The notes below the pieces were generated by a model. That model saw only the letters and a program-made list of their open reading frames with translations. It did no database searches and was not told the DNA's origin. From assembly GCA_033283385.1 (NCBI GenBank), contig JAWMQQ010000002.1, positions 310,001 through 374,000 of the forward strand: a stretch of 64,000 nt of DNA. Direction: 5' to 3'. The stretch is from Mangrovimicrobium sp033283385. GTDB taxonomy: Bacteria; Pseudomonadota; Gammaproteobacteria; Pseudomonadales; Halieaceae. Numbering within the stretch: the stretch's first letter is position 1; each line of letters opens with the position of its first letter. Positions 9,563 through 19,532 of the stretch are shown piece by piece. The position numbers and the translations under genes are program-made.

Positions 9563-11008
9563 TCAGGCGGTGATCGGCTGCGACAGGATCCACAGGCTGA
9601 TCATGGTATAGGCCACCATCAGCGCCAACAGGGGCAGCTGGGTGACTACCGCGGCCCGCGGCGTCGGTTCACGGCGAAGCGCGATGACATGCCCGATGCA
9701 CACCGAGGCTATATGCCCCAGCACGATGGCGGTTACCGCGAGATACCAGGCGTCGCCGGCGTCGAAGACACTGATGTCCACGCGGTAGCCCGCGGTCCCG
9801 AACAGGTTCCAGCCCCGGCCGAACGGATCCGACAGCAGCGGAATCACCAGCTGCCCCGCGATCATCAGGTAGGAAAAATAATGCGCCAGGTGATAGGCGA
9901 TGGCGATAGGCACCAGGGACAGCACGTACGCGCGCGCCGCGCCGGACGCGGAGCCTTCCGAGGCCGACAGCCGGTACACCAGCGCGCCAACGGCCAGGAA
10001 AGCCCCGAGGAACAGCATGTAGAAGAGGAGCAGGGCGAGGACCAGTATTCCCTGCTGCAGCGCGGCGGGCGCCACCGATTGCAGTACTGAACCCGGCGCC
10101 GCCAATGCGCGATAGATCTCGCCGTTCAGCCGCGACCAGAACGGTGTCTCGAGAAACCCGTCGAAGGACACCGTGGTCAGCATCAGCACGGTAAAAGCCA
10201 GCAGCGATGCCGAGACGGGCTGGGCAATGGCGAGGCCGATACCCGGCAGGCGCAGGGAGACCCTGCGGCCATCGCAGTGGAACAGTCCGAAGCGCGCCAT
10301 CAGGCCAAACAGCACGGTGAACAACTCGCCGTGGTACAACCACGCATCCCGCCCGAAGCAACGCATGCCGGCCAGGGTGAGCAGCGAGTAGACGACCACC
10401 AGCCAGGCCAGGGTCGCCGGTTGCTGCGCCAGGCCGGATATCAGCTCCAGCCAGGCGAACGTGCACAGCAAAGCCACGGCGGGCCAGAAGCCCAGCCTCG
10501 CCGGGTAGCGCCACAGCGGCCTGCCCAGCGATGGCAGCGCTACCGCCAGCAGGCCGAACAGGGCCGACCAGGGGTTGACCAGGCTCCACAGGTTGCCGAT
10601 GAAGGCGGCGACGTAGGCAAACCCCACCCACCAGATGACCCAGACGAACACCGGGGCGAAGTTTTTCGCGGGGTCGGGCGGCCCGGCCAGGCCGCTGGCA
10701 ATCACCAGTGCGAACAGGAACAGACCCGCAAACGCCAGCAGGCGCCGGACCAGTGCTGAAGTGAGCCAGCGTGCGAAGTGTGAATCGCTGATATCGATTG
10801 CCCGTGGGCGCGATGCTGGCGTGCCGGCGCGCAGGAACAGCGAGGCGAGCACAAAGGACAAACCGACTGCGACGCCGGCGCCCCAGAGATAGAGATCGAG
10901 CGGGAGTGGCAGGTCGTAGCGCTGGCCGAAAGCGTGCGCCTGCGCACAACCCGGCGCAAGTGCAGGCAGGGTCAGGCAGGGAACGGACGGTGACAGCCGC
11001 AAGCTCAA
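9563..11008 (-). CDS. Multi-pass membrane protein of unknown function
   Basis: 481-aa integral membrane protein with about twelve hydrophobic segments. After a possible leader (CAQAHAFGQRYDLPLPLDLY) the first strong TM is near residue 40. It has no transporter or enzyme motif that I can name. It is codirectional with and 39 bases downstream of the cupredoxin-like gene, which in turn follows the metalloprotease, suggesting one transcription unit. I recall similar multi-pass proteins being labelled fenitrothion hydrolase in databases, but I cannot confirm that here and do not assign it. Confidence 0.75.
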   Translation of the reverse strand: MSLRLSPSVPCLTLPALAPGCAQAHAFGQRYDLPLPLDLYLWGAGVAVGLSFVLASLFLRAGTPASRPRAIDISDSHFARWLTSALVRRLLAFAGLFLFALVIASGLAGPPDPAKNFAPVFVWVIWWVGFAYVAAFIGNLWSLVNPWSALFGLLAVALPSLGRPLWRYPARLGFWPAVALLCTFAWLELISGLAQQPATLAWLVVVYSLLTLAGMRCFGRDAWLYHGELFTVLFGLMARFGLFHCDGRRVSLRLPGIGLAIAQPVSASLLAFTVLMLTTVSFDGFLETPFWSRLNGEIYRALAAPGSVLQSVAPAALQQGILVLALLLFYMLFLGAFLAVGALVYRLSASEGSASGAARAYVLSLVPIAIAYHLAHYFSYLMIAGQLVIPLLSDPFGRGWNLFGTAGYRVDISVFDAGDAWYLAVTAIVLGHIASVCIGHVIALRREPTPRAAVVTQLPLLALMVAYTMISLWILSQPITA

Positions 11009-11047
11009 CCCCGCATCGCGCAGCGTCGGGATACCCTGGCGGGCAGT

Positions 11048-11392
11048 CTAGTGTGGATAGACTTCAATATAGAGCAGGGCATCATGGCCGTGACCGCCGG
11101 CGCCGCCGAATCCGTGGCTGGTCACCGGGAACCGTCCGGCGACGGTGGCCTCAAAACGCATCGTCGCCGGCTCGCCCGGCTTCACCTCCAGCGCAATGTC
11201 ATACCCGTGCAGGTGCAATTCGGCGAGCTCGTCAGTGTGCCAGTGCAGTGTCACCGTGTCGCCGGCGACCACGCGTATCGACGAGCCGGGTTCCGTCACC
11301 TTGCGCTGGGCGATGCTCACGTCGAACTCCCGCTCGGCTGCCAGCGCCCCTGGCGCCGGCAGTGCGAGCGGGAATACCAGTGCAATCGTCAA
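11048..11392 (-). CDS. Small secreted cupredoxin-like protein
   Basis: About 114-aa periplasmic protein. A hydrophobic leader ending LPAPGALAAEREF is followed by one beta-sandwich domain with spaced His residues (LHWHTDELAELHLHGYD) and a C-terminal His- and Gly-rich loop (SHGFGGAGGHGHDA). Cupredoxin-like folds bind copper through His/Cys/Met; no Cys is present, so any metal site would be His-based or absent. The start is unclear: TTG at 11392 is the only standard codon in frame after the upstream gene's stop, but it leaves the leader without basic residues. The arginines just upstream hint at initiation nearer 11430. It is probably translationally coupled to the metalloprotease gene. Confidence 0.7.
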   Translation of the reverse strand: MTIALVFPLALPAPGALAAEREFDVSIAQRKVTEPGSSIRVVAGDTVTLHWHTDELAELHLHGYDIALEVKPGEPATMRFEATVAGRFPVTSHGFGGAGGHGHDALLYIEVYPH

Positions 11393-11411
11393 CGCGAGGG
11401 AACGCGCGAGA

Positions 11412-14231
11412 TTACGGCTCGATATGATGTGGCACCTCCACTGTCGCGACGTCTTCTACCGTATTGTTGCCGTTGTCGGTGGCGCCGTAAACGATAGTGT
11501 AGGTGCGCCCGTCCTGGTTGCCGGCGCGCTCGCGGCGCAACGTGAACTCCAGGTCCGCCGTGCCGAACTCGGCGTCGCGGATGTCGTCGATGGTGTTGCC
11601 ATCGGCCAGCCCGTTATCCGGTTCGTCGCTGGTGATGGAAACCAGTTCGTAGTTTACCCCCGGGCAGTTGTCGGTCGCCGTGACCGTGGCCTGGATGGGC
11701 ACCAGCTTGTGGTTGGGCGGCCACAGCATTTCCGGGCTTACCGATACCTCGATCTGCGGCGGCGTGTTGTCCTCGATATTCACCTCGGCGAACTCGAGCT
11801 TGGGCGCGCCGCAGTTGTCGGTGCCCTTGATGCCGACGGCCAGTGTCGCCGGCGAGGACATCAGGTCGGAGACCAGGATGCTGCCGGAGACGTCCACCTG
11901 GGTATCGCCGTTCTGCACCAGGTTCACGGTCGGCGTTCCCAGCGTGTAGTCGCCCGGTGGTTTCTTGTCGAAGATGACCTCGACGTCCGCGGTGCTGATG
12001 CCACAGCTGTCGGTCACCGTGCCGCTGAAATTCACGGTGTACTGGCACTGGTCGTCGACCTCGCCATCGGTGAGCGGGTCCACGGTGGCGACCGGCGGCT
12101 CGTTGAAGACAGTGAGATTGTTGTCGTTGACGTCGAAGAAGATGTTGTCGGAAGCCTGTACCTTGAGGCGCGCGCTGTTGGTGGCGTTGCAGGTCACCGA
12201 CATCATGTACTCGCCGTCGTTGGGCGTGCCGGAGACGATGATGTCCGGGAAGCTCTCGTCGATGCCGTTGCCGGCGAGACCGCCGGTATCCGAGTAGCGG
12301 ATATCCACGTTCGCCGCCACGCTGCCGCCGCCGATTTCCCAGGTGACCGGGATCGTGCAACCAGCCGGTAGCGTTCCCGAATTGGGCGAAGTGATGTAGA
12401 ACGGATCGCCGCTGACGGTAATCGCCATGTCGTCGGAGTTGACGCCACCACCGCCGGCGAGATTGTCGCGCGCGGTGAGCCGCATGTTGACGGTCCGGTC
12501 GACCTGGGGCAGCAACTCGCCGGCGCGGTCGGTGTTGCTCAGCAGGTCGCGGATATCCGGCACCGTGCGATTGGGCGAGACCAGCGGCGGTATCGAGCGG
12601 ATGATCGGCCCGACACCGTCGTCAGTGTCGATAGGCCGCTGCGTCGTGGCCAGGTCGATCTGTTCCCAGGTGAAGGTCAGCGCGCTGTCGTCGCTGCCGC
12701 TGCCCACCAGCGTGAACGGGGTATCCTGCGGAATCGTGTAATCCGGGCCCGCATTCACCGTCGGCGCGGAGTTGCCGGTGTTGATCGACCCGCCACACAG
12801 CGAGCCATTGCCCGAGGTGATGTTGTCGACGATCTGCTCGAAGCTCTTGGCGTGGTAGTACTGGCCGTTGGTGTTGGTGGTGAGGTCGACGTTGTCGCTG
12901 CCGCAGGAGCCGAGGTAGGACATGATCGTCGTGCCGCTGCCGGGGGCAAAGGCGCTGGGCAGGCCGTCGCCGTCATCGCCGTCGAAGTTGGCGAGGTTGC
13001 AGCCGGCGACCTGGCCGCTGTAGGTATGCTTGGCGCCGAGCTGGTGCCCGGTTTCGTGCAGGATCAGGCCGGTGCCCAGCCCCAGGCCATTGGCGCCGAA
13101 GTGGCCGGCGCCGCGCGCCTTGTCGTGGGCGCCGAAGCCGTTGGCGGCATCCTCGCAGACCACGTACCAGGCACAGCCGCCGGAACCCCCGGTGGAGAAC
13201 AGGAAGCCGATGTCGTAGTCCGCTTCCTGCAGGTTGGCGATGGCGATCGCCTTGTTCGCCTCGCGCAGGTTGCAGGGCGTGTCGCCGTCGGTGATGCCGT
13301 CTGTCGCCGGGTCATCGAACATCACGTCCAGCGTGTTGGCGGCGAGGATCAGGCGCACGCTGAGCTCGGGTTCCATCACCGCGTTGACGGCATTGATGCG
13401 CTGCAGCAGGGAGAGCAGGACATCGATATCGCCGTTGCCGGTGTCGTTGGCCTGGTAGAACTCGCCGGTGGTGGTCGCTGTAAAACGGAATGTGCGCAGG
13501 GTGCTGCCCGTGGTTGCCATGGCCGATACCTGGCCCGGGGCCCGGGTGAACATCGCCTGCTCGAAGGCCAGGGACTGCAGTACGTCCTGTGTCTGCAGGG
13601 CCACCGCAGGCGGCGGGACGCTGCCGTCTCCCTGTTCGTCGAGCACGTGCTCGAATTCGTTGAGACCGTCCGTGCGGTCGCGGTCGTAGTAGATCACGAA
13701 GACCGGGCCGGCGCGGCTCATCACCGGGTCGATGCGCAGCAGCCCGCTGGCGGACTCGCCCGCCGCGTACAGTTTTGACAGGCCCAGGGTAAGGTGGCCG
13801 GAGACCGTGGGGTTCACATCGACCGAGTCGAAGCGATAGGTTTTCAGTTCCGGGAATTGTGTTGCCAGCGCCGCTTCCATCATCTGCGTGCTGAGGACAT
13901 TGAACGTGCCGAAGCTCTCGTCCGGCAGGGGCAGTGACAACCGCGCTGCGCCTGCTACGTCGCCTCGTGATTCGGGCGGTGCGGTAGCCAATATAGCCTG
14001 CAGCGCGCCTTCATCCAGCGTCGCGACCGCGTACGCGCGCGGAGGGCTGTAATCCGTTGGAAATTCCGGTGGCGCGATGATCGTCCACACCCCGTCCGGA
14101 GAGGGGTAGGGATAGGTGCTGGACGTTTGCCCGGAAGACTTTTCGACGAAAACCGCGAGCAGCGGGATGACGAAAAGCACCATGGCGATCCCGCTCAGTG
14201 TGCGGGACAGGGTTGACGACGCTCTGGACAT
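11412..14231 (-). CDS. Secreted reprolysin-type zinc metalloprotease
   Basis: 939-aa exported metzincin. A hydrophobic N-terminal segment (GIAMVLFVIPLLAVFV) serves as signal or anchor. The zinc-binding motif HETGHQLGAKH is complete and is followed by a TIMSYLG Met-turn, so the catalytic domain (about residues 180-480) should be active. The C-terminal half contains several Ig/HYR-like beta domains ending in a VTATDNCPGVNYELV block, probably for substrate binding or surface display. The ATG at 14231 is chosen because AAGGAGG (14240-14246, minus) lies 8 bases upstream; an ATG 15 codons earlier lacks this. It is the first gene of a probable three-gene unit. Confidence 0.93.
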   Translation of the reverse strand: MSRASSTLSRTLSGIAMVLFVIPLLAVFVEKSSGQTSSTYPYPSPDGVWTIIAPPEFPTDYSPPRAYAVATLDEGALQAILATAPPESRGDVAGAARLSLPLPDESFGTFNVLSTQMMEAALATQFPELKTYRFDSVDVNPTVSGHLTLGLSKLYAAGESASGLLRIDPVMSRAGPVFVIYYDRDRTDGLNEFEHVLDEQGDGSVPPPAVALQTQDVLQSLAFEQAMFTRAPGQVSAMATTGSTLRTFRFTATTTGEFYQANDTGNGDIDVLLSLLQRINAVNAVMEPELSVRLILAANTLDVMFDDPATDGITDGDTPCNLREANKAIAIANLQEADYDIGFLFSTGGSGGCAWYVVCEDAANGFGAHDKARGAGHFGANGLGLGTGLILHETGHQLGAKHTYSGQVAGCNLANFDGDDGDGLPSAFAPGSGTTIMSYLGSCGSDNVDLTTNTNGQYYHAKSFEQIVDNITSGNGSLCGGSINTGNSAPTVNAGPDYTIPQDTPFTLVGSGSDDSALTFTWEQIDLATTQRPIDTDDGVGPIIRSIPPLVSPNRTVPDIRDLLSNTDRAGELLPQVDRTVNMRLTARDNLAGGGGVNSDDMAITVSGDPFYITSPNSGTLPAGCTIPVTWEIGGGSVAANVDIRYSDTGGLAGNGIDESFPDIIVSGTPNDGEYMMSVTCNATNSARLKVQASDNIFFDVNDNNLTVFNEPPVATVDPLTDGEVDDQCQYTVNFSGTVTDSCGISTADVEVIFDKKPPGDYTLGTPTVNLVQNGDTQVDVSGSILVSDLMSSPATLAVGIKGTDNCGAPKLEFAEVNIEDNTPPQIEVSVSPEMLWPPNHKLVPIQATVTATDNCPGVNYELVSITSDEPDNGLADGNTIDDIRDAEFGTADLEFTLRRERAGNQDGRTYTIVYGATDNGNNTVEDVATVEVPHHIEP

Positions 14232-14446
14232 GACAGTCCCCTCCTTGGATTCGGCCTTTCTCAAGCGGATGTTCAAGATCAGTCAGAGTAAAACTATTAG
14301 TTGTTATTAGTTTTTGCTGAGTCCGTTCAACAGTTAACGCTAACTGATACTAGTCGTGCTTGAGCATTGTTCAAGGCGGTTTTTATGACATCTTGTCCGC
14401 GTTCTTCCGGCGGTTATGACTCGGCTGTCGAGAACTCCCACCGCTG

Positions 14447-16027
14447 TCAGTCGCTGAACTTGTCCGATAGCCGCGCCTGCTCCTTGATCAGTTGGGCGTC
14501 CTCCGGCAGCAGGAAGCCCTTGTCCACCGCGCTGTCGGTGCTGGCATCTATAGCCTGTATGTAGGCTTCGCGGGTGGGGTAGAGCGCGGACAGGGTGGCC
14601 TGGTCGAACAGCTCTGTGGTGCCGAACAGGAAGCAGAAGCTGGTGCCGCTCTGCCCCAGGCTGGAGAGGGTCGCCACCGGTGCGTCCACGTGCGGCGTAC
14701 GCACACCGCCGATCGCATTGCCGTACTGGTCCCGCTCCAGTGCCGTGCCGTCCGCGCTGCGCAGTAGCGGCTGTGCCGACGCGGCTGGGATGTTGGTGCG
14801 GATCCACTTGTCCAGCGAGGACAGCGCGGCGCGCAGCACCCAGGTGCCGGGGCCGTCGTTAATCGGCCGGTCGCACTCGATCAATCCGGAGGCCGCCGCA
14901 TCCGAGGTTTCGATGATTTCCGCGACGCCGGGGTCATCGCCGCGGTCCAGGGGGCCCTTCTGGATACCGTAGACGTCGTAGTGGGCGTTGCCCGCCACCT
15001 CCCACAGGCGGAAGTTGTCTGCGTCGGGCTGGGCCGTCGCCGCGCTGCCCAGGCCGAACACATCACCCTCGGTCTCGAAGCTGAGCACCGGCTGGCGGAA
15101 ATCGCCGCGGATGAAGGTCGGTCGCGGCGGGATGACCTCCGCCTGGGGCGACTGGGACAGCGGTGCGGCGCCGCTGCCGCGGCTGTGGATGAGGAAGCCG
15201 TCGAACAGCCTGATGGTGGGGTGCACCGCGTTGACGTAGGTGGCCAGGCGCGAGGCCGACTGGGATTCGCCGACGCCGATCATGTACTTCACCTTCAGCC
15301 CGTCCAGCGGGTCCAGTCCCGCCGGCCGGCGTACCGCCTGGGCAGCCTGGGAGTAGATGTCGTAGGAGAAGCTGTCGCCGGGGTGGCTGAGGCCGCCGTA
15401 GCGCGTCGGGTCGATACTCTTAAGGCCCCCCTCGAAAATGCCGCCGCCCTCGACCCCCACCGACTGCGCGGACACGCCGACCCAGGCGTAGCCCCTGCGC
15501 ATCATCTCCACGTGCATCTGCACCAGGTCCGGCGCGGCGTCGGTGCCGCCGGAGACGTTGAGCCACTCCACCAGCACGGTGCCGTTGAAGTCCTTCGCCC
15601 GCTCCGGGCGCAGCACCACGATGCGCGACTTGTAGGGCGCGGCGTCGGCGGGTTGTATCGACCAGACGCCGTCCTCGCCGAGGTCGTCGGTGGCGATGTA
15701 GGAGGTGGCGGTGCCGGAAATGAAGTACTCGGTCTCCCGGTAGCCCAATTCCGCCTCGTCGAAATACAGGCCGGCGTAGAAGGGCGTGCCCGGGGTGTAC
15801 TGGGTGATGGTGGAAATGTCGAACTCGAGTCCGCCGTAGACCAGTTTGCAGCAGTCCGGCCCGCCGCCACCGGTAACGGGCCCCTCGACCACCGGGTTGT
15901 CGGGCTGGGGTTTGGGCGGGCCCGAGTTGCCGTCGGAGCAGGCGGCGAGCGCCAGCAGCGCGGCGGCAAGCGGCAGCAGCGGGTGAAAGAGCAGGGCGAA
16001 GCGCTGCAGGGCGGTTTGATTGTGCAT
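14447..16027 (-). CDS. Alpha/beta-hydrolase-domain lipoprotein
   Basis: 526-aa exported protein with a lipobox (LLALAACS, Cys near residue 30), so probably membrane-anchored in the periplasm or outer membrane. The body matches the large 'alpha/beta hydrolase domain' family common in soil and marine bacteria. Its nucleophile elbow is GVGESQSAS, and an earlier conserved VLVEWLNVSGG block is present. A substrate cannot be named; esters or lipids are plausible. It is divergent from the MFS gene beginning near 16030-16153, with almost no intergenic space. Confidence 0.88.
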   Translation of the reverse strand: MHNQTALQRFALLFHPLLPLAAALLALAACSDGNSGPPKPQPDNPVVEGPVTGGGGPDCCKLVYGGLEFDISTITQYTPGTPFYAGLYFDEAELGYRETEYFISGTATSYIATDDLGEDGVWSIQPADAAPYKSRIVVLRPERAKDFNGTVLVEWLNVSGGTDAAPDLVQMHVEMMRRGYAWVGVSAQSVGVEGGGIFEGGLKSIDPTRYGGLSHPGDSFSYDIYSQAAQAVRRPAGLDPLDGLKVKYMIGVGESQSASRLATYVNAVHPTIRLFDGFLIHSRGSGAAPLSQSPQAEVIPPRPTFIRGDFRQPVLSFETEGDVFGLGSAATAQPDADNFRLWEVAGNAHYDVYGIQKGPLDRGDDPGVAEIIETSDAAASGLIECDRPINDGPGTWVLRAALSSLDKWIRTNIPAASAQPLLRSADGTALERDQYGNAIGGVRTPHVDAPVATLSSLGQSGTSFCFLFGTTELFDQATLSALYPTREAYIQAIDASTDSAVDKGFLLPEDAQLIKEQARLSDKFSD

Positions 16028-16152
16028 TATTGTTATCCTCCGGGACTATCCATAGACCGCTGACAGGTATTTGGCCGATTATTATCGACTTTGCCGTTGA
16101 TGGCTACGGCTGGCCCGGCAGCTTCGCTGCCGCCAAGTGGGGACTGGGGACT

Positions 16153-17538
16153 TTGGACGACACTCGCGTTACTCGGCGCAATTCCTGGCTGCGGGAGACG
16201 CTGGCGCTATCGCGCCGTGAGGCGGTCGCCAGCGCGGTGATGACCGGCATCAGCGACAACTACCTGTCCGCGCTGGCCATCTACCTGCGCGCGAGCCTGG
16301 CGCAGATGGGCTGGCTGAGCGCGGCGCCGCAACTTGTCGGGGCGATCTTCCAGCTGCTGTCGGTCTGGCTGTGCCCCTGGTTTTCACGCCAGCACGCCAT
16401 CGTCGCCGGGGCCTGCATCCAGGCGCTGGCGGTGCTGGGCATGGCCATCGTCGCCCTGTGGCACCCGCCGCAGGCGGTGCTCTGGTTGATCGGGCTGGCG
16501 ATGGTCTACCACGCCTGCCTGAACTTCATGCAGCCCCAGTGGCGCAGCTGGCTGGGCGGGCTGGTCCCGGCCCGGCGCCGCGGGGCGTTCTTCGCCGGCC
16601 GCACGCGCCTGACCATGCTCGCCTCCTCCGCCGTGTTCTTTGCCGGCGGCGGCGCGCTGGGCCTGTTCCAGCGCATGGACCTGGCCTGGCTGGGCTTCGG
16701 CCTGCTGTTCCTGCCCGCGGCGGTGGGCCGCGGAATCTCCGCATTACTGCTGCACAGGATGCACGACCCCGAACCCTATGCCGCCGCGGAGCGCGCCTCC
16801 CTGGGCGGCACCCTGCGCCGCATCGGCGGAGCGTTCCACGATCGCGCCTTTCGCGAATACAGCCTGTTCTTCGCCGCGGTACAGGGCGCGGTAGCCCTGT
16901 CCGGCCCGTTCTTCTCCGTGTACATGTTGCGCGAACTGGAATTCACCTACTGGCAGTTCACCGCCAGCACCGGCGCAGCCATCCTCACCCAGTTCTTCAC
17001 CCTGGCGGCCTGGGGTCACGCCTGCGACCACTTCGGCAACCGCTTCGCGATGTTGCTGAGCAGCCTGCTGATCCCCATCGTGCCGGCGCTGTGGCTGTTC
17101 TCTACCGACTTCCACTACATCCTGTTCGTGCAGGTGATGTCGGGCATCGCCTGGGGCGGCTTCACCCTGAGCACGGCGAACTACCTGTACGACCTGCGGC
17201 CCCCGGGGACGGATTTCGCGGGTTACGCGGCGGTGCAGTCGGCGCTGAGTGCGGTGGGGGTGTTCTGCGGGGCTCTGGCAGGAGGTTACCTGTCCTCGGC
17301 GCTGCCCGGGCTGGCGGATCTGCTGCCGGAGGGCTGGCAACCTGAGTTCCCGATCGTCGGGCTGTTTGCGCTTTCAGCCTTTATGCGGCTGTGCATTATC
17401 GTGTGGTTCATTCCGCGCTCGCGGGAGTTGCGGGTGCGGCAGCGGCCCAGCCTGTTGAAGGTGGTTTACCGGGTATCGCGGTTTACGCCCGGAGCGGGGG
17501 TGGTGCTGGACTGGTTGACGGTGGCGCGGAGGAAGTAG
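16153..17538 (+). CDS. MFS transporter
   Basis: About 461-aa membrane protein with around 12 TM helices of major facilitator type. A cytoplasmic loop between TM2 and TM3 and a basic loop (GLVPARRRGAFFAGRTRLTM) are typical. No ATG fits the N-terminus. TTG at 16153 is preferred because GTGGGGA lies about 9 bases upstream and the protein then begins just before RNSWLRETLALSRREAV. A TTG at 16030 would add 41 residues of unlikely sequence overlapping the divergent lipoprotein's promoter. The substrate is unknown. Confidence 0.85.
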   Translation: MDDTRVTRRNSWLRETLALSRREAVASAVMTGISDNYLSALAIYLRASLAQMGWLSAAPQLVGAIFQLLSVWLCPWFSRQHAIVAGACIQALAVLGMAIVALWHPPQAVLWLIGLAMVYHACLNFMQPQWRSWLGGLVPARRRGAFFAGRTRLTMLASSAVFFAGGGALGLFQRMDLAWLGFGLLFLPAAVGRGISALLLHRMHDPEPYAAAERASLGGTLRRIGGAFHDRAFREYSLFFAAVQGAVALSGPFFSVYMLRELEFTYWQFTASTGAAILTQFFTLAAWGHACDHFGNRFAMLLSSLLIPIVPALWLFSTDFHYILFVQVMSGIAWGGFTLSTANYLYDLRPPGTDFAGYAAVQSALSAVGVFCGALAGGYLSSALPGLADLLPEGWQPEFPIVGLFALSAFMRLCIIVWFIPRSRELRVRQRPSLLKVVYRVSRFTPGAGVVLDWLTVARRK

Positions 17539-17611
17539 GCCAGACACCGTCGCTGCACGACACGCCGGTTCGCACTCGATTGATCTTGCGGTGGTCAGTC
17601 TGCCTGCGAAG

Positions 17612-18829
17612 TTATGTGTTTTTCTCGACGTCTACGTCGGTGAGCCGGTCCAGTCGCCGCACTTTCGGAAACAAGGCTGCACCTGCACAGGTCACTGCCA
17701 GGGACATGACGCCGCCCAGCGCGACGGCCGCTACAGGTGGCAACAGGGTAGCCATGCTGCCGGCGCGAAAATCTCCCAACTCGTTCGAACTGGAAATGAA
17801 AATCGAATTCACGGCGGCCACCCGCCCGCGCAGGCTGTCGGGGGTCGCCAGTTGGATCAGCGTGCCGCGGATATTCATGCTCACCATATCCGATGCGCCG
17901 TACACCCAGAGCGCGACCAGGCTGAGCCAGAGTTGGGTGGAAAACGCGAACACCAGGACGGACGCGGAGAACACGGCCAGCGCTGCAAACAGGGCGATGC
18001 CGCTGTGGCGCAGCGGTGGCAGTTTGGCCAGTGCCAGGCCCATGGTCACCGCGCCCAGGGCCGGCATCCCGCGCAACAGTCCCAGCGCTTCCGGGCCCAG
18101 CTTGAGGACGTCGGCGGCGTAGACTGGCAGCAGCGCTACCACGCTCCCCAGAAGCACCACCAGCAGGTCGAGCGTGATACTGCTCAGGACATAGGGGTTG
18201 TGACGGATGAAGGCGATGCCGCTGAGAACCTGCCCCCAGCCTTTCTCGACGGGTTTGACATGATCCAGGCGGGGCAGCCGGAAATACAGCGCCGCACCGA
18301 CCAGCGCGAGCAGGGCGAGCGCCCAGTAGGTATCCCGATCCAGCCAGGCAAGCAGCAAGCCGGCGACGAATGGTCCAGCCGTGGAGGCCGTGTTCCAGAC
18401 AGTTGTGTTGATAGCCACGGCGCGGGACAGCGACTCGCGACTGACGATATTGGGCAAGATGGCCTGTTGCGCAGGGGAGTAAAATGCCCGGGTACAGCCG
18501 TGCAGGAACAGCAGTGTAAACACCAGCAGTTTATCGCCTTCGACCAGTTCCCTTTGCCCCATCACAAGGGCCAGGCCCAGGAACACCAATGTCTCGCTGA
18601 CAGCGCATAGGGATAGCACCCGCTTGCGCGGAAAATTGTCCACCACCCAGCCGGTGATGAAGAACAACCCCAGCATGGGTGCCACCTGCACCAGGCCCAC
18701 CAGGGCGAGATCGAAAGGATCGCCGGTGAGATTGTAAAGGTGCCAGCCGATGGCCACCGAGAGCATGGTGGTGGCGAGGCTCAGGAAAGACCGGGCCAGC
18801 AGATAGGGAATGAAAACCGGGTAATTCAC
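17612..18829 (-). CDS. MFS transporter (EntS-like exporter family)
   Basis: 405-aa inner-membrane transporter with 12 predicted TM helices. The start region MNYPVFIPYLLARSFLSLA, the GWVVDNFPRKRVL loop between TM2 and TM3, and the FYSPAQQAILPNIVSRE segment match the MFS_3/EntS-type exporters used for siderophores and drugs. The start codon is GTG at 18829. It is convergent with the MFS gene ending at 17538. It is the last chromosomal gene before the integrated element. Confidence 0.9.
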   Translation of the reverse strand: MNYPVFIPYLLARSFLSLATTMLSVAIGWHLYNLTGDPFDLALVGLVQVAPMLGLFFITGWVVDNFPRKRVLSLCAVSETLVFLGLALVMGQRELVEGDKLLVFTLLFLHGCTRAFYSPAQQAILPNIVSRESLSRAVAINTTVWNTASTAGPFVAGLLLAWLDRDTYWALALLALVGAALYFRLPRLDHVKPVEKGWGQVLSGIAFIRHNPYVLSSITLDLLVVLLGSVVALLPVYAADVLKLGPEALGLLRGMPALGAVTMGLALAKLPPLRHSGIALFAALAVFSASVLVFAFSTQLWLSLVALWVYGASDMVSMNIRGTLIQLATPDSLRGRVAAVNSIFISSSNELGDFRAGSMATLLPPVAAVALGGVMSLAVTCAGAALFPKVRRLDRLTDVDVEKNT

Positions 18830-18986
18830 ATTTACACGTCAGTATCGCAATGGGCGCAGTGCTGGCCGATGTCATCTGATGACAGACGAGCGTCACTGCG
18901 TTTGAATTCGGGCATTGTAACCTCCCGCGGAAGCCGCATGCCGGAAGTGTACCGGGGTACGTCGTGGAATCGGATTGGAGGAGGCG

Positions 18987-19019
18987 CCAATAACCCCCTG
19001 GTGATCAGGGGGTTATTGG
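18987..19019. terminator. Perfect 14-bp hairpin, possible original ssrA terminator
   Basis: CCAATAACCCCCTG (18987-19000) and CAGGGGGTTATTGG (19006-19019) form a perfect stem with a 5-base loop. No long T-run follows on either strand. In the reconstructed pre-integration order it would lie a few tens of bases downstream of the ssrA CCA end on the minus strand, so it may be the native ssrA terminator stranded by the insertion. Confidence 0.55.
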
Positions 19020-19045
19020 TGTGATGGGAGGTAATGCGTTGATAA

Positions 19046-19060
19046 ATTGGTGGGGCGGCG
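19046..19060. repeat. Candidate attL core
   Basis: ATTGGTGGGGCGGCG matches the ssrA 3' end at 34794-34809 (ATTGGTGGAGGCGGCG) except for one missing base. A weaker alternative is GTTATTGGTG at 19012-19021, identical to 34791-34800. The match is short, so chance cannot be excluded. Confidence 0.4.
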
Positions 19061-19442
19061 TCACATGAAAAGCATTCGTATCATATTGAATTTAAATAAA
19101 TAATAGATAGATGAATTAGGAATATACCCTCTTTTCTACCCCCAAAAATTTTCCGTGGCTGCCAAAGCCGAGCTGGCGGAAGGGCAAGCGTCGCTTCTCG
19201 CCCGTACCGCCTGGCTATGCTAGTCCATTAGCACTCTCCAGGCGCGGCTGCCAGCGGAGTAGGGCCTGCATCTACACGGCTGGCCGACTACGCTCCCGAT
19301 CTGGGCAGTGATGCTGGCGTTCAGGGTGGAGGCGCTGAAGTCGGATTGTCAGCGAGCTGGCGGATCAGAGGGCTTCTCAGTGGCGCACCTGCTGGCTTGG
19401 CGACGCAGCCGCACGCTGCATTCGCTAGGCTTATTTAGCGAT

Positions 19443-19532
19443 TTCCAGCAAAATCGCGACTTAATATATAATATAGTGTTGCTATAGAGTTGTTAATGTG
19501 GAAAATAAATGTCGATTCTCATGAAAATCGAC
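19443..19532 (+). promoter_or_regulatory. Putative promoter and operator of the OLD-like ATPase gene
   Basis: TATAAT at 19467-19472 is a consensus -10; a poor -35 (TTCCAG, 19443-19448) lies 18 bases upstream. A perfect 7-base inverted repeat, GTCGATT at 19511-19517 and AATCGAC at 19526-19532, lies between promoter and start codon and could be a repressor site. Confidence 0.4.

Noticed and set aside
19160..19440. GC-rich stretch at the element's left end as an insertion sequence or gene
   Set aside because: No transposase frame, no terminal inverted repeats seen.
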